Positions 1 through 9,140 are shown, numbered from the stretch's first letter. The stretch: 64,000 nucleotides of DNA from Mucilaginibacter paludis DSM 18603 (GCF_000166195.2 NZ_CM001403.1:5846432-5910431); one strand, 5' to 3'. Numbers and translations: made by a program. The notes: generated by a model from the sequence alone, not told the origin.

Positions 1-1
1 C

Positions 2-160
2 CGAAAAGATATGGAAGAAGCTATTTCATTTGCTTTAGAGGGTAAGGTGAAGGCAACCGTTCACGCTGCCAAACTGGAAGACATCAATACCATATTCGAC
101 GATATGAAAAAGGGCGACATCAGCGGCAGGATTGTATTGGAGATCGCCAAGCCATCATAA
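2..160 (+). CDS. Zinc-dependent alcohol dehydrogenase, C-terminal end (partial)
   Basis: The window opens inside a reading frame that ends with TAA at 158-160. The 52 visible residues include a helix-rich stretch (RKDMEEAISFALEGKVKATV) and the terminal LEDINTIFDDMKKGDISGR followed by IVLEIAKPS. This is the typical C-terminus of medium-chain, zinc-dependent alcohol dehydrogenases of the AdhP type, which interconvert primary alcohols and aldehydes using NAD(P). The cofactor and zinc sites lie upstream of the window and cannot be checked. The gene points toward a short aldehyde-dehydrogenase-like remnant. The family call is good from the C-terminal signature; substrate is unknown. Confidence 0.75.
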   Translation, partial: RKDMEEAISFALEGKVKATVHAAKLEDINTIFDDMKKGDISGRIVLEIAKPS

Positions 161-192
161 GACCATGATTCTGAATTAAAAAACTACAAATC

Positions 193-261
193 ATGCCCAT
201 ACAAACAATCAATCCAAACACCGGCGCACATTCAGATCCTTTTAAGCTATTATTCAGCTAA
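193..261 (+). pseudogene. Possible aldehyde dehydrogenase N-terminal remnant
   Basis: A 22-codon frame begins MPIQTINPNTGAHSDPF and stops at 259-261. The first 11 residues resemble the start of succinate-semialdehyde/aldehyde dehydrogenases (M-x-I-x-x-I-N-P-x-T-G), a common neighbour of adhP-type genes. No other frame continues the homology before the terminator at 275-322. It may be what remains after deletion of an aldehyde dehydrogenase, or a chance match. Confidence is low because the matching stretch is so short. Confidence 0.3.
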
Positions 262-274
262 GTGATAGATAATA

Positions 275-322
275 CTGGCAGGTGAAGTTGATATTCTTTA
301 ACTACGCCTGCCAGCTTTTTTT
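275..322 (+). terminator. Intrinsic terminator upstream of fumC
   Basis: An 8-bp stem CTGGCAGG (275-282) / CCTGCCAG (307-314), extended by an imperfect inner stem, is followed by C and seven T. It would end transcription from the alcohol dehydrogenase side before fumC. Confidence 0.75.
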
Positions 323-348
323 CAATTAATATCAAATCCATTGAAATT

Positions 349-1782
349 ATGTCAACTATAGAGCAATTAAACGAAGTATCAGCTGTGAAATTCAGGACGG
401 AACACGATACCATGGGTGACGTTCAGGTTCCGGCAGATAAGTACTGGGGTGCACAAACAGAACGCTCCCGTAATAATTTCAAAATCGGCCCGAAAGCTTC
501 CATGCCCCAAGAGATTATATACGCGTTTGCAAACCTTAAAAAAGCCGCTGCATATGCCAATGCCGAACTTGGTGTGCTTTCTGTTGAAAAGAGAGACCTG
601 ATTGCCCTGGTATGCGACGAAGTTCTCGCAGGAAAGCTGGATGACCAGTTTCCGCTTGTTATTTGGCAAACAGGCTCAGGAACGCATTCCAACATGAATT
701 TGAATGAGGTGATCTCCAACCGGGTAAACGTTATGCAGGGTAAAAAAATCGGTGAGGGCAAGCCTTTTATTCACCCCAATGATGATGCTAATAAATCGCA
801 ATCGTCTAATGATACCTTTCCTACCGCTATGCATATCGCTGCCTATAAAATGCTTACAGATGTAACCATTCCCGGAGTTGAAAAGTTAAGGGATGCACTT
901 AAGGCTAAAGCTGTCGAATTTAAAGCGGTTGTAAAAATAGGACGTACCCACATGATGGATGCTACACCCTTAACGCTTGGGCAGGAGATATCAGGCTATG
1001 TATCCCAGCTCGACCATGGGCTAAAGGCGTTACGAAATACGATGGATCACCTTGCCGAACTGGCACTTGGCGGTTCTGCTGTAGGCACCGGGATGAACAC
1101 GCCAAAAGGCTACGACGTAAAAGTTGCTGGTTATATAGCCAAATTTACCGGATTGCCTTTGCGCACGGCGGAAAATAAGTTTGAAGCGCTTTCTGCCCAC
1201 GATGCCATTGTGGAAAGCCACGGAGCTTTGAAGCAAATTGCCGTTTCCCTAATGATGATTGCCAACAATATCAGGCTGCTGGCTTCAGGCCCCCGAACAG
1301 GAATAGGCGAACTGCATTTGCCTGAAAATGAACCTGGTTCGTCGATAATGCCAGGTAAAGTAAATCCTACACAAAATGAAGCTGTTACCATGGTAGCGGC
1401 ACAGGTTATGGGTAATGACGTGGCTATTTCAGTTGCCGGCTCAAACGGCCAGTTTCAGCTAAATGTAATGAAGCCGGTGATGGCGGTAAACTATCTGCAA
1501 TCGGCACAGCTGATCGGCGATGCCTGCATTTCCTTTAGCGACCATTGTGCCACTGGTATTAAACCCAATTACGAAGGGATAAAGAACCACCTCGAAAACT
1601 CACTGATGCTGGTTACGGCACTGAATCCACATATCGGTTATGAAAACGCAGCCAAGATTTCCAAGCTTGCATTAAAGGAAAACAAATCCTTAAGGGAAGC
1701 AGCTGTTGAACTCAAATTGCTGACCACCGAGCAGTTTGACGAATGGGTAAAACCGGAAGAAATGATTGGTACATTGAAATAA
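349..1782 (+). CDS. fumC: Class II fumarate hydratase
   Basis: This 477-aa protein catalyses reversible hydration of fumarate to L-malate in the cytosolic TCA cycle or, run backwards, feeds fumarate respiration. The length is close to the usual FumC size. The fumarase/aspartase signature GSSIMPGKVNP lies at residues 330-340 and contains the mobile-loop catalytic serine. The substrate-site motif SQSSNDTFPTAMH is near residue 150, and G-S-G-T-H-S-N-M-N is upstream of it. The ATG at 349 gives a normal N-terminus (TEHDTMGDVQVPADKYWGAQTERS). It is bracketed by terminators at 275-322 and 1817-1857, so it may be its own transcription unit, although functionally it belongs with the downstream dicarboxylate genes. 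Confidence 0.96.
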   Translation: MSTIEQLNEVSAVKFRTEHDTMGDVQVPADKYWGAQTERSRNNFKIGPKASMPQEIIYAFANLKKAAAYANAELGVLSVEKRDLIALVCDEVLAGKLDDQFPLVIWQTGSGTHSNMNLNEVISNRVNVMQGKKIGEGKPFIHPNDDANKSQSSNDTFPTAMHIAAYKMLTDVTIPGVEKLRDALKAKAVEFKAVVKIGRTHMMDATPLTLGQEISGYVSQLDHGLKALRNTMDHLAELALGGSAVGTGMNTPKGYDVKVAGYIAKFTGLPLRTAENKFEALSAHDAIVESHGALKQIAVSLMMIANNIRLLASGPRTGIGELHLPENEPGSSIMPGKVNPTQNEAVTMVAAQVMGNDVAISVAGSNGQFQLNVMKPVMAVNYLQSAQLIGDACISFSDHCATGIKPNYEGIKNHLENSLMLVTALNPHIGYENAAKISKLALKENKSLREAAVELKLLTTEQFDEWVKPEEMIGTLK

Positions 1783-1815
1783 ACTCACCAACTAATCTCA
1801 TTATCATTTTAATTT

Positions 1816-1857
1816 ATCGGATCAGGGCACTAAGGCTTTGATCCGATACCTTTTTTT
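1816..1857 (+). terminator. Intrinsic terminator after fumC
   Basis: A 9-bp perfect stem ATCGGATCA (1816-1824) / TGATCCGAT (1839-1847) is followed by ACC and seven T (1851-1857). Confidence 0.8.
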
Positions 1858-2004
1858 GATAAAGACTGATCATTAAGCCTTCAATTCCGCACCTGCTATC
1901 AATGTGTGAATGATGTAACTAATACTTATAATCATATAAGATCAGCGCCGGTAAATGCAGTCATCTTTATGTGGGTAAAAAGCACCGGATTTAAAGTTGG
2001 GAAC

Positions 2005-3162
2005 ATGAAGCAAGCATTACCGATACTGATAGGATCGATTATTTTTTTACAAGGGCTGTCGGCTTATGGACAGCAAAAAGACACCGTTAAAATCAAGCAG
2101 GATACCATTGTTTCCAACTACTCCACCTATAAGCGGTCAATCACATTTTCGGGCCTTCTACAAACACGGTATATAGCATCGCTCAGCTCAAATGTAGATG
2201 TGAATGGCGCCAACTTTAACGCAGCCTCTGCAAGTAAAATCAGCAATAATTTTTTGCTGAAGCGGGCTCGTTTTATCGTTACAGGTAATGTAAACGATCA
2301 TTTTTCTGCTAACCTGATGATGGACCTCGCCGAATTTAATGGCAACGCGGCGAATAAGGTGCTCGATAATGCTTATATCAAATACTCGCTAAGCAAACAT
2401 TTTAACATTGAAGCAGGCCAGTTCCGGCCATTTTTTGGGATTGAAGATGCCGTAGCCAACGATATCATCAGAACGCTTGATTATTCAAACCAGTATTATG
2501 CATTCGGCGCAAGCGGCTGGCAAAGTTTCCAGGTGGGAATAGCCATATTAGGAACCATAACTAACGAAGGGCAACTACCTCTTAAATATTACGTCGGGGC
2601 CTATAACGGTAACAACAGGAATGTGGCCAATGATAACGATAACACGAAGAATTTTTATGCGAGGCTGGAAGTCAGTCCTGCAAAAAATTTGATACTGGGC
2701 ATAAATGGGGCATCAGGCAGCCTGGGGAATGGTACTGGCTACGCTTGGGGCGGCGATATTCAGAACAGGCTCGATCTCAGCAGCAAATGGCAGCTTACCT
2801 TAAACGGAGAATTTAAAACCGGCAATAATTTCGCTCTGTTCAATACTTACACATTAAAACCAAGTCTAAGCCAGGTAATGATGCAGGGCTTTTACGTCTT
2901 TCCTATTATACGCTATAATTATGGGCGTAAACGGGTAAGGGCTGTCGAATTCTCTTCCAGATATGAGTATTTTAACCAGAGTTATAAGCTCAACAGTAAC
3001 CCCGAGCAAACCATCATCCCTAACGTAACACTCATTTTTGCGGACGACTTTTATGCTGCTCTGCAATTAGGCGTGTCGATAGATATGTATCAAAAAGATA
3101 TTCCCTTAACCACTACCTACACGCATAACCTGGCTTACGTACAATTCCAGGTTCGCTTTTAA
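2005..3162 (+). CDS. Outer-membrane porin (phosphate-selective porin O/P type)
   Basis: The frame is open from 1906, but ATG 2005 is preferred because it starts a clear signal peptide (MKQALPILIGSIIFLQGLSA, cleavage near YGQ). The mature part has alternating aromatic/polar beta-strand patterns (FSGLLQTRYIASLS, FLLKRARFIVTGNVNDHFSANLMMDLAEF) and a final strand ending Q-F-Q-V-R-F with the terminal aromatic expected of an outer-membrane barrel. The pattern matches the porin O/P family common in Bacteroidota. It lies 10 bp upstream of a dicarboxylate transporter gene, so the likely role is outer-membrane passage of C4-dicarboxylates or other anions. That substrate is inferred from context only. 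Confidence 0.8.
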   Translation: MKQALPILIGSIIFLQGLSAYGQQKDTVKIKQDTIVSNYSTYKRSITFSGLLQTRYIASLSSNVDVNGANFNAASASKISNNFLLKRARFIVTGNVNDHFSANLMMDLAEFNGNAANKVLDNAYIKYSLSKHFNIEAGQFRPFFGIEDAVANDIIRTLDYSNQYYAFGASGWQSFQVGIAILGTITNEGQLPLKYYVGAYNGNNRNVANDNDNTKNFYARLEVSPAKNLILGINGASGSLGNGTGYAWGGDIQNRLDLSSKWQLTLNGEFKTGNNFALFNTYTLKPSLSQVMMQGFYVFPIIRYNYGRKRVRAVEFSSRYEYFNQSYKLNSNPEQTIIPNVTLIFADDFYAALQLGVSIDMYQKDIPLTTTYTHNLAYVQFQVRF

Positions 3163-3172
3163 CCATTCAGAA

Positions 3173-4603
3173 ATGAAAGACATTAACTTAAAAACACTGG
3201 CAATAACACTCGCAGTAGGCCTTGTTATCTGGTTCATACCTGTGCCTGAAGGCTTGAAGCCGAATGCCTGGCATTTACTCGCTATTTTTGTAGCCACCAT
3301 TGTAGGCATTATTTTAAAAGCTGCCCCAATGGGCACGATGGCCATGCTGGGTATCACGGTATGTGCGGCTACCGAAGTACTGGCGCCGGGCGATCCCACA
3401 AAATCCATTGTAAACGCATTGAGCGGTTTTGGCAATTCCACTATCTGGCTCATCGGGCTGGCTTTTTTTATAGCGCGGGGATTTATAAAAACCGGGCTGG
3501 GTACCAGGCTTGCCTATAACTTTATCAGGCTCTTTGGTAAAAGTACGCTGGGGTTAGCTTATGGTTTGAATACTGCCGATTTGATACTGGCCCCGGCAAT
3601 TCCAAGCAACACTGCAAGAGCCGGAGGTGTTATTTTTCCGATTATGAAGTCGGTTGCTGTTAATATGGGATCGATCCCTGACAAGCCGGAAACGCACCGT
3701 AAGATAGGCGCTTTTTTAACCCTCAGCAGCTATAATGCCAACATGATTACTTCGGTTATGTTTTTAACGGCCACGGCAAGTAACCCTATGGCCCAAAAGT
3801 TTGCAGGCGACCTGGGTATAAAAATTACCTGGGGAAGCTGGGCGACGGCTGCCTGTGTACCTGGCATTGTTTGTTTCTTACTGGTGCCTATATTCCTTTA
3901 CAAATTTTATCCGCCTGAGCTGAAACAAACGCCCGAAGCTCCGGCTATAGCTGCGGCGGAGTTAAAAAAAATGGGACCGGTTTCTACGCAGGAATGGTTA
4001 ATGGTGGCCACTTTTATCATCCTGTTGGGTTTATGGATCTTCGGCAATTTGATCTCTATAGATGCAACTACCGGCGCATTGATCGGGCTGTGTATTTTAT
4101 TGCTGGCCGGGGTATTGACCTGGGATGATGTTAAATCCGAAAAAGGTGCGTGGGACACCATTGTATGGTTCTCATCATTGGTGATGATGGGTTCTTATCT
4201 GAACTCATTGGGGCTTATCGGCTGGTTTGGACATATAGTAGGCGGAGAAATGAAGCAGCTGAGCTGGCAATTGGCTTTCCCGCTGATCATTATCGTTTAT
4301 TCTTATTGTCACTACATGTTTGCCAGTGCTACTGCGCAGTGCGCCGCTATGTTCTCCGTCTTTTTAACTGTAGGAATCGCAGTAGGCATTCCGGGCACTA
4401 TGCTCGCTATTTTCCTTGGAGCCTGCGCAACTTTAATGGGGTCGTTAACACATTATGCCCACGGCCCGGCACCCATATTTTTCGGGAGCACCTACGTGGA
4501 TATGAAAGACTGGTGGAAACAAGGTTTTTTTATGAGCGTACTGTTTCTGGGTGTTTGGTTTGTGGTTGGCGGTGTTTGGTGGAAAGTGATCGGCTTATGG
4601 TAG
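3173..4603 (+). CDS. DASS-family anion/dicarboxylate transporter (CitT/2-oxoglutarate-malate translocator type)
   Basis: This 476-aa inner-membrane protein has about 11-13 hydrophobic segments and belongs to the divalent anion:Na+ symporter (DASS) family. The first substrate-site motif S-N-T is at residues 145-147 in PSNTARAGG. The second, pseudo-symmetric motif reads S-A-T at 385-387 (FASATAQCAAMF), as in the CitT/plastid dicarboxylate translocator branch, whose members often exchange succinate, malate, fumarate, citrate or tartrate. It sits between a porin and succinate dehydrogenase genes, supporting a C4-dicarboxylate substrate. Exchange versus symport cannot be decided here. A long open frame in another phase overlaps its 3' end and is not a gene. 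Confidence 0.88.
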   Translation: MKDINLKTLAITLAVGLVIWFIPVPEGLKPNAWHLLAIFVATIVGIILKAAPMGTMAMLGITVCAATEVLAPGDPTKSIVNALSGFGNSTIWLIGLAFFIARGFIKTGLGTRLAYNFIRLFGKSTLGLAYGLNTADLILAPAIPSNTARAGGVIFPIMKSVAVNMGSIPDKPETHRKIGAFLTLSSYNANMITSVMFLTATASNPMAQKFAGDLGIKITWGSWATAACVPGIVCFLLVPIFLYKFYPPELKQTPEAPAIAAAELKKMGPVSTQEWLMVATFIILLGLWIFGNLISIDATTGALIGLCILLLAGVLTWDDVKSEKGAWDTIVWFSSLVMMGSYLNSLGLIGWFGHIVGGEMKQLSWQLAFPLIIIVYSYCHYMFASATAQCAAMFSVFLTVGIAVGIPGTMLAIFLGACATLMGSLTHYAHGPAPIFFGSTYVDMKDWWKQGFFMSVLFLGVWFVVGGVWWKVIGLW

Positions 4604-4656
4604 TTCCTGCTGTTTCGGCTAAAGTTTCTGTACCCATTATTATCAGTAAAACCCTA

Positions 4657-5313
4657 ATGAAAACAACAACGCTTAAATACAAACTGGTTATGTCCCTAAC
4701 GGGATTGTTCCTTTGCTTTTTTCTCATCATTCACCTGTTAGGCAATTTGCAGCTGCTGTTGCCCGCGGCGCAGGCCAAATTACAGTTTAACTGGTACTCT
4801 AACCTGCTGGCGGGTAATATGCTGATCAAAATCATTTCCTGGGTTTTGCTGGCATCCATCATCGCCCATGCGGTTTACGCTTTGCTTATCACCCGCCACA
4901 ATACAAAAGCAAACGGAACAAAATATGTGTACGATAAGCGCGATGCAGCCAGCAAATGGAACAGCCGAAATATGGGGCTGTTGGGCACGATTATCCTTTT
5001 GTTCTTGGTGATCCATTTTAAGGATTTCTGGTATCAGTATGATTTTAAAGAGCTCCCGCTGGATTCGGCAAGCAACAAAGATATGTACACCGTGGTGGTA
5101 GAAACCTTCCGGCAATGGTGGTATGTACTAATCTACGAAGCGGCTTTTATTGCACTGGGTTTCCACTTGTTGCACGGCTTTTTCAGCGCGGCACGAACAC
5201 TTGGCTTATATCACCCTAAATATGCCAAATGGGTTAATGTGCTCGGCTGGGTTTACACCGCATTTATCACCTTGGGCTTTATGTTTATCCCTTTATACAT
5301 CTACTTTAAATAA
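4657..5313 (+). CDS. sdhC: Succinate dehydrogenase/fumarate reductase cytochrome b558 subunit
   Basis: This 218-aa membrane anchor of complex II is of the b558 type found in Bacteroidota and Bacillus, with five predicted transmembrane helices and no SdhD partner. Histidines in or beside helices at 26 (FFLIIHLLGN), 71 (SIIAHAVY), 120 (FLVIHFKDFW) and 170/173 (GFHLLHGFF) fit the ligands of two haems b. It would pass electrons between the quinone pool and SdhB. The frame runs open from 4150, but the part before ATG 4657 lies out of phase inside the transporter gene, so 4657 is chosen. It is followed 7 bp later by sdhA. Confidence 0.94.
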   Translation: MKTTTLKYKLVMSLTGLFLCFFLIIHLLGNLQLLLPAAQAKLQFNWYSNLLAGNMLIKIISWVLLASIIAHAVYALLITRHNTKANGTKYVYDKRDAASKWNSRNMGLLGTIILLFLVIHFKDFWYQYDFKELPLDSASNKDMYTVVVETFRQWWYVLIYEAAFIALGFHLLHGFFSAARTLGLYHPKYAKWVNVLGWVYTAFITLGFMFIPLYIYFK

Positions 5314-5320
5314 GCTAAAA

Positions 5321-7231
5321 ATGGTTGACGCAAGAATTCCGGCCGGCGAACTGGCTGATAAATGGAATAATTATAAAAAAGATTCAAAGCTGGTAAGCCC
5401 GGGTAACCGGAAAAAGCTGGATGTTATTGTGGTGGGTACGGGGCTTGCCGGTGCCTCATGCGCGGCATCGCTGGCTGATCTGGGCTACAAAGTCAAAACC
5501 TTTTGTTTCCAGGATTCCAGCCGCAGGGCACACTCCGTGGCCGCACAGGGTGGTATCAATGCTGCCAAGGATTATAAAAATGATGGCGACAGTATATTCC
5601 GGATGTTTAAGGACACCATCAAAGGCGGAGATTTCCGTTCCAGGGAGGCTAATGTTTACCGTTTGGCCGAATGTTCTGCCAGCGTGATCGATCAGGCTGT
5701 GGCACAGGGCGTACCTTTTGCCAGGGAGTATGGTGGTTATCTGGCTACCAGATCCTTTGGTGGTGTGCAGGTATCACGTACTTTTTATGCACGGGGCCAA
5801 ACCGGGCAACAGTTATTATTAGGCACTTACCAGGCTTTAATGCGTCAAGTTGGTGCCGGCAAAGTAACGTGCGCAACCCGCCATGAAATGCTTGACCTTG
5901 TTGTTGTAGACGGTAAAGCAAAAGGAATAATTGTAAGGGATTTGCAAACAGGTGCTATTGAGCGGCATGCCGCCAACGCGGTGGTATTGGCTACCGGCGG
6001 TTATGGCAAAGTTTATAACCTGTCAACACTGGCAATGGGCTGCAACAGTTCGGCTATCTGGCGCGCACATAAAAAGGGAGCTTACATGTCGGGGGTAAGC
6101 TGGATACAATTTCACCCAACCTGCCTGCCGCAATCGGGGGAGCATCAGTCAAAACTTACCTTAATGTCTGAGTCATTAAGAAATGATGCCCGTATTTGGG
6201 TGCCTTTAAAAGCAGGGGATGAGCGGAAGCCCAATGACATACCCGAGGCTGAAAGAGATTATTACCTGGAAAGGCGTTATCCGGCGTTCGGCAATCTATC
6301 TCCGAGAGATATTGCATCAAGAGCAGCAAAGGAACGTATAGATGCAGGCTGCGGAGTAGGCCCGATGAAAAACGCCGTATACCTTGATATGCTGAAAGCG
6401 ATAAAAGAACAAGGCAAAGATAAGATAACGGAGAAGTACGGCAATCTGTTCGGGATGTATGAAAAGATTATAGGGATAAATGCCTATCAGGAACCGATGC
6501 AAATTTCACCTGCGGCCCATTTTACCATGGGCGGGCTGTGGGTTGATTATGAATTGATGACCACCATTCCAGGTCTGTTTGCCCTGGGTGAAGCCAATTT
6601 TTCGGATCACGGAGCCAACAGGCTGGGCGCAAACTCATTGCTGCAATCATCCGTTGACGGCTATTTCATCGCACCATTAACCATTCCAAATTACCTTTCT
6701 GATGAATTGAAAGCACCAAAGATCGGAACGGACCATCCGGCTTTTGACGAAGCGGAAAAGCACGTGCGCGAACAATTGCAGCTATTTCTGAAAGCTAAAG
6801 GCACCTTGTCCGTGGATTACTTCCACAAAGAACTTGGAAAATTGCTTTACGATAAATGTGGTTTATCCCGGAGCAAAAAAAGCCTGGAAGAAGCCATTAC
6901 CGCTATTAAAGAGCTGAAGCAAAAATTCAGCACGGAGCTTAAGATTACCGGTGACGATAAGATAAATAGTGAACTGGAAAAAGCAGGACGCGTGTCGGAC
7001 TATCTGGAATTGGGCGAACTGATGTGTTATGACGCGCTTGAACGGGAAGAATCATGCGGAGCACATTTCAGGGAAGAATACCAGACCAAAGACGGCGAAG
7101 CTTTACGCAACGACGACGATTTTTGCTTTGTATCCGCCTGGGAATGGAAAGGTAAGGATATACCACAGGAACTGCATAAAGAACCACTGGTGTTTGAAGC
7201 AGTAGAACTTACCGTAAGAAGTTATAAATAG
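5321..7231 (+). CDS. sdhA: Succinate dehydrogenase/fumarate reductase flavoprotein subunit
   Basis: This 636-aa catalytic subunit oxidises succinate to fumarate or does the reverse. The FAD-binding G-x-G-x-x-G motif is at 39-44 (GTGLAG), and covalent FAD attachment is expected at H71 in SRRAHSVAAQGGIN. Active-site signatures are HPTCLP, the SESLRND arginine segment, SPRDIASRA and the C-terminal FAD-domain segment HGANRLGANSLLQ. ATG 5321 is preferred over the long upstream extension, which overlaps sdhC in another phase. Length and sequence fit the Bacteroidota SdhA group. Direction in vivo (SDH or FRD) cannot be told from sequence; the porin and transporter upstream make either succinate use or fumarate respiration possible. 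Confidence 0.95.
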   Translation: MVDARIPAGELADKWNNYKKDSKLVSPGNRKKLDVIVVGTGLAGASCAASLADLGYKVKTFCFQDSSRRAHSVAAQGGINAAKDYKNDGDSIFRMFKDTIKGGDFRSREANVYRLAECSASVIDQAVAQGVPFAREYGGYLATRSFGGVQVSRTFYARGQTGQQLLLGTYQALMRQVGAGKVTCATRHEMLDLVVVDGKAKGIIVRDLQTGAIERHAANAVVLATGGYGKVYNLSTLAMGCNSSAIWRAHKKGAYMSGVSWIQFHPTCLPQSGEHQSKLTLMSESLRNDARIWVPLKAGDERKPNDIPEAERDYYLERRYPAFGNLSPRDIASRAAKERIDAGCGVGPMKNAVYLDMLKAIKEQGKDKITEKYGNLFGMYEKIIGINAYQEPMQISPAAHFTMGGLWVDYELMTTIPGLFALGEANFSDHGANRLGANSLLQSSVDGYFIAPLTIPNYLSDELKAPKIGTDHPAFDEAEKHVREQLQLFLKAKGTLSVDYFHKELGKLLYDKCGLSRSKKSLEEAITAIKELKQKFSTELKITGDDKINSELEKAGRVSDYLELGELMCYDALEREESCGAHFREEYQTKDGEALRNDDDFCFVSAWEWKGKDIPQELHKEPLVFEAVELTVRSYK

Positions 7232-7252
7232 ATCATCCCTATATCCAACAAA

Positions 7253-7999
7253 ATGAAATTATACTTGAAAATATGGCGCCAGGACAATCACGATGCAGCA
7301 GGCGCAATGGTGGATTACGAAGTGAATGACGTTACAGCGCAAATGTCGTTTCTGGAAATGCTCGACCTCTTAAATCAATCGCTCATTCAAAAGGGTGAAC
7401 GGGTAATAGAGTTTGACCATGATTGCCGTGAAGGTATTTGCGGGCAATGCGGGATGATGATCAACGGGAGAGCACATGGCCCGATTACGCAAACCACTAC
7501 CTGCCAGCTGCACATGCGCAGTTTTAAAGACGGCGAAACCATTTTTATTGAGCCTTTCAGGGCGCAGGCCTTTCCTATAGTCAGGGACCTTAAAATAGAT
7601 AGAAAGGCTTTTGACCACATCATTCAGTCTGGTGGGTTTATTTCAACCTCAAACGGCGAAGCTGCCGAAGCTAATGGTATTTTAATCTCCCACAAAATAG
7701 CTGAAGCTGCATTTGATGCAGCTGCCTGCATCGGTTGCGGCGCGTGTGTAGCAACCTGTAAAAACTCAAGTGCATCATTATTTACTTCCGCAAAGATTAC
7801 TCATTTGGCCTTATTGCCGCAAGGGCAGATCGAGGCAGCCGAAAGAGTAATAAAAATGGTAGATCAAATGGATGCCGAAGGCTTCGGCCATTGTTCAAAC
7901 ACGGAGGCCTGCGAAGTGGAATGCCCGCAGGGTATTTCGGTTTTGCATATCGCCAGGATGAATTATGAATATAATAAAGCTTTGTTATTACAATCCTAA
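7253..7999 (+). CDS. sdhB: Succinate dehydrogenase/fumarate reductase iron-sulfur subunit
   Basis: This 248-aa electron-transfer subunit of complex II has all three cluster motifs. The [2Fe-2S] ligands are C58, C63, C66 and C84 (CREGICGQC ... TTTC). C159, C162 and C165 with C224, and C169 with C214 and C220, supply the [4Fe-4S] and [3Fe-4S] centres (CIGCGACVATC; CSNTEACEVECP). It follows sdhA by 21 bp and is the last gene of the porin-transporter-sdhCAB run. No strong terminator is visible behind it. Confidence 0.95.
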   Translation: MKLYLKIWRQDNHDAAGAMVDYEVNDVTAQMSFLEMLDLLNQSLIQKGERVIEFDHDCREGICGQCGMMINGRAHGPITQTTTCQLHMRSFKDGETIFIEPFRAQAFPIVRDLKIDRKAFDHIIQSGGFISTSNGEAAEANGILISHKIAEAAFDAAACIGCGACVATCKNSSASLFTSAKITHLALLPQGQIEAAERVIKMVDQMDAEGFGHCSNTEACEVECPQGISVLHIARMNYEYNKALLLQS

Positions 8000-8355
8000 A
8001 ACATGTTTTGCTGCCAAGGCAGGCACGCGGCCAATTCGCTGGCATCAATCAGGAAATATGAAAAATTATAAAAGGATGTTAATGTTGGTTTAATAATCGT
8101 GCTCTTGTTCTGGGTTTATGCCTGAAAAGGTAGATGCAATAAATTCACAGTTTGCAGCCCATCAAACTATGCTTTATTACTCCGGTTCGGTAGCCGGTTT
8201 TTATATACAGACAGGCTACAAATTAAAACGAATACGCATTGTGGTGTCAGGTAAACAAAATGTGAAACAGGTTGTTCAGTTCGATACGGTATTAAAAAGA
8301 TCTATCATTATAGGATTTATGCTTAACCGGTGCGAAATTTAGAGTTTCAATTTAG
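8000..8355. other. Gene-poor gap between sdhB and VIT-family gene
   Basis: There are 356 bases without a convincing gene. A 74-codon frame at 8118-8342 (+) has no recognisable family, no signal or membrane segment and an unremarkable start, so it is not called. No strong hairpin with a T-run was found. The segment presumably holds the promoter of the downstream transporter gene. Confidence 0.5.
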
Positions 8356-9060
8356 ATGGCAAAAACCAACAACTACGTAGAAAAACATTATGTTACCCGT
8401 ATGGGATGGCTCCGGGCTTCGGTACTTGGTGCCAATGATGGTATACTTTCAACCACCAGCATCGTCATTGGTGTTGCCGCAGCTTCTCCTGACAGGCATG
8501 GGATTGTGCTTGCTGCTTTAGCCGGGCTGATGGCCGGGGCGATGTCGATGGCAGCTGGTGAATACGTGTCGGTGAGTTCTCAGGCGGACACTGAAAGCGC
8601 GGACCTGGATAGAGAACGCGAGGAACTCAACCAAATGCCAGACATCGAACTCAATGAACTTGCTGATATTTATGTGAAGCGTGGGCTTGATGTTAAACTG
8701 GCCCATCAGGTGGCTGTTCAGCTCACTAAGCATGATGCCCTTCAGGCACACGCAAGGGATGAACTCGGTATGAACGAGATTACGACGGCAAGGCCACTAC
8801 AGGCTGCCCTTGCCTCGTTTGCATCATTCACTATGGGGGCGCTTTTGCCGTTTCTCGTTTCCATTTTTGCATCTATAAAATATATGGTGTATCTGCAATA
8901 TGGTTTTTCTATTCTTTTTTTGATGACTCTGGGCGCAGTTGCTGCCAGGGCTGGTGGTTCCAATATCGCTAAGGCTGTGCTCAGAATTGGTTTCTGGGGA
9001 ACGGTTGCAATGGGCGTAACTGCACTGGTGGGACATCTATTTGGTGTCAGTGCTTCCTAA
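8356..9060 (+). CDS. VIT1/CCC1-family Fe2+/Mn2+ transporter
   Basis: This 234-aa membrane protein has the VIT1/CCC1 layout. It begins with an N-terminal helix containing GWLRASVLGANDGILSTTSI, the diagnostic first segment. A second helix follows (GLMAGAMSMAAGEYVSVSSQ), then a charged cytoplasmic stretch of about 90 residues rich in Asp/Glu (metal-binding region, DLDREREELNQM) and three C-terminal helices. Family members move Fe2+ or Mn2+ out of the cytosol. The gene appears to be a single transcription unit; the decay zone with palindromes begins just downstream. Confidence 0.9.
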   Translation: MAKTNNYVEKHYVTRMGWLRASVLGANDGILSTTSIVIGVAAASPDRHGIVLAALAGLMAGAMSMAAGEYVSVSSQADTESADLDREREELNQMPDIELNELADIYVKRGLDVKLAHQVAVQLTKHDALQAHARDELGMNEITTARPLQAALASFASFTMGALLPFLVSIFASIKYMVYLQYGFSILFLMTLGAVAARAGGSNIAKAVLRIGFWGTVAMGVTALVGHLFGVSAS

Positions 9061-9140
9061 TCATATCGGACGATCCAATAAAAATTTTGAATTTTTAATG
9101 TGCTGCTATGCAATAGCGGTTCACGCGATTAATATTTTTT

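Noticed and set aside
4150..4656. Long in-frame extension upstream of sdhC
   Set aside because: It lies inside the DASS transporter gene in another phase and the sdhC homology begins at 4657.
8118..8342. 74-codon + strand frame between sdhB and the VIT-family gene
   Set aside because: No family resemblance, signal or membrane segment, and no initiation evidence; treated as chance.
9093..9109. 17-bp sequence TTTTAATGTGCTGCTAT also present at 46901-46917
   Set aside because: AT-rich, no flanking similarity, and a single match of this length is not far from chance in 64 kb.
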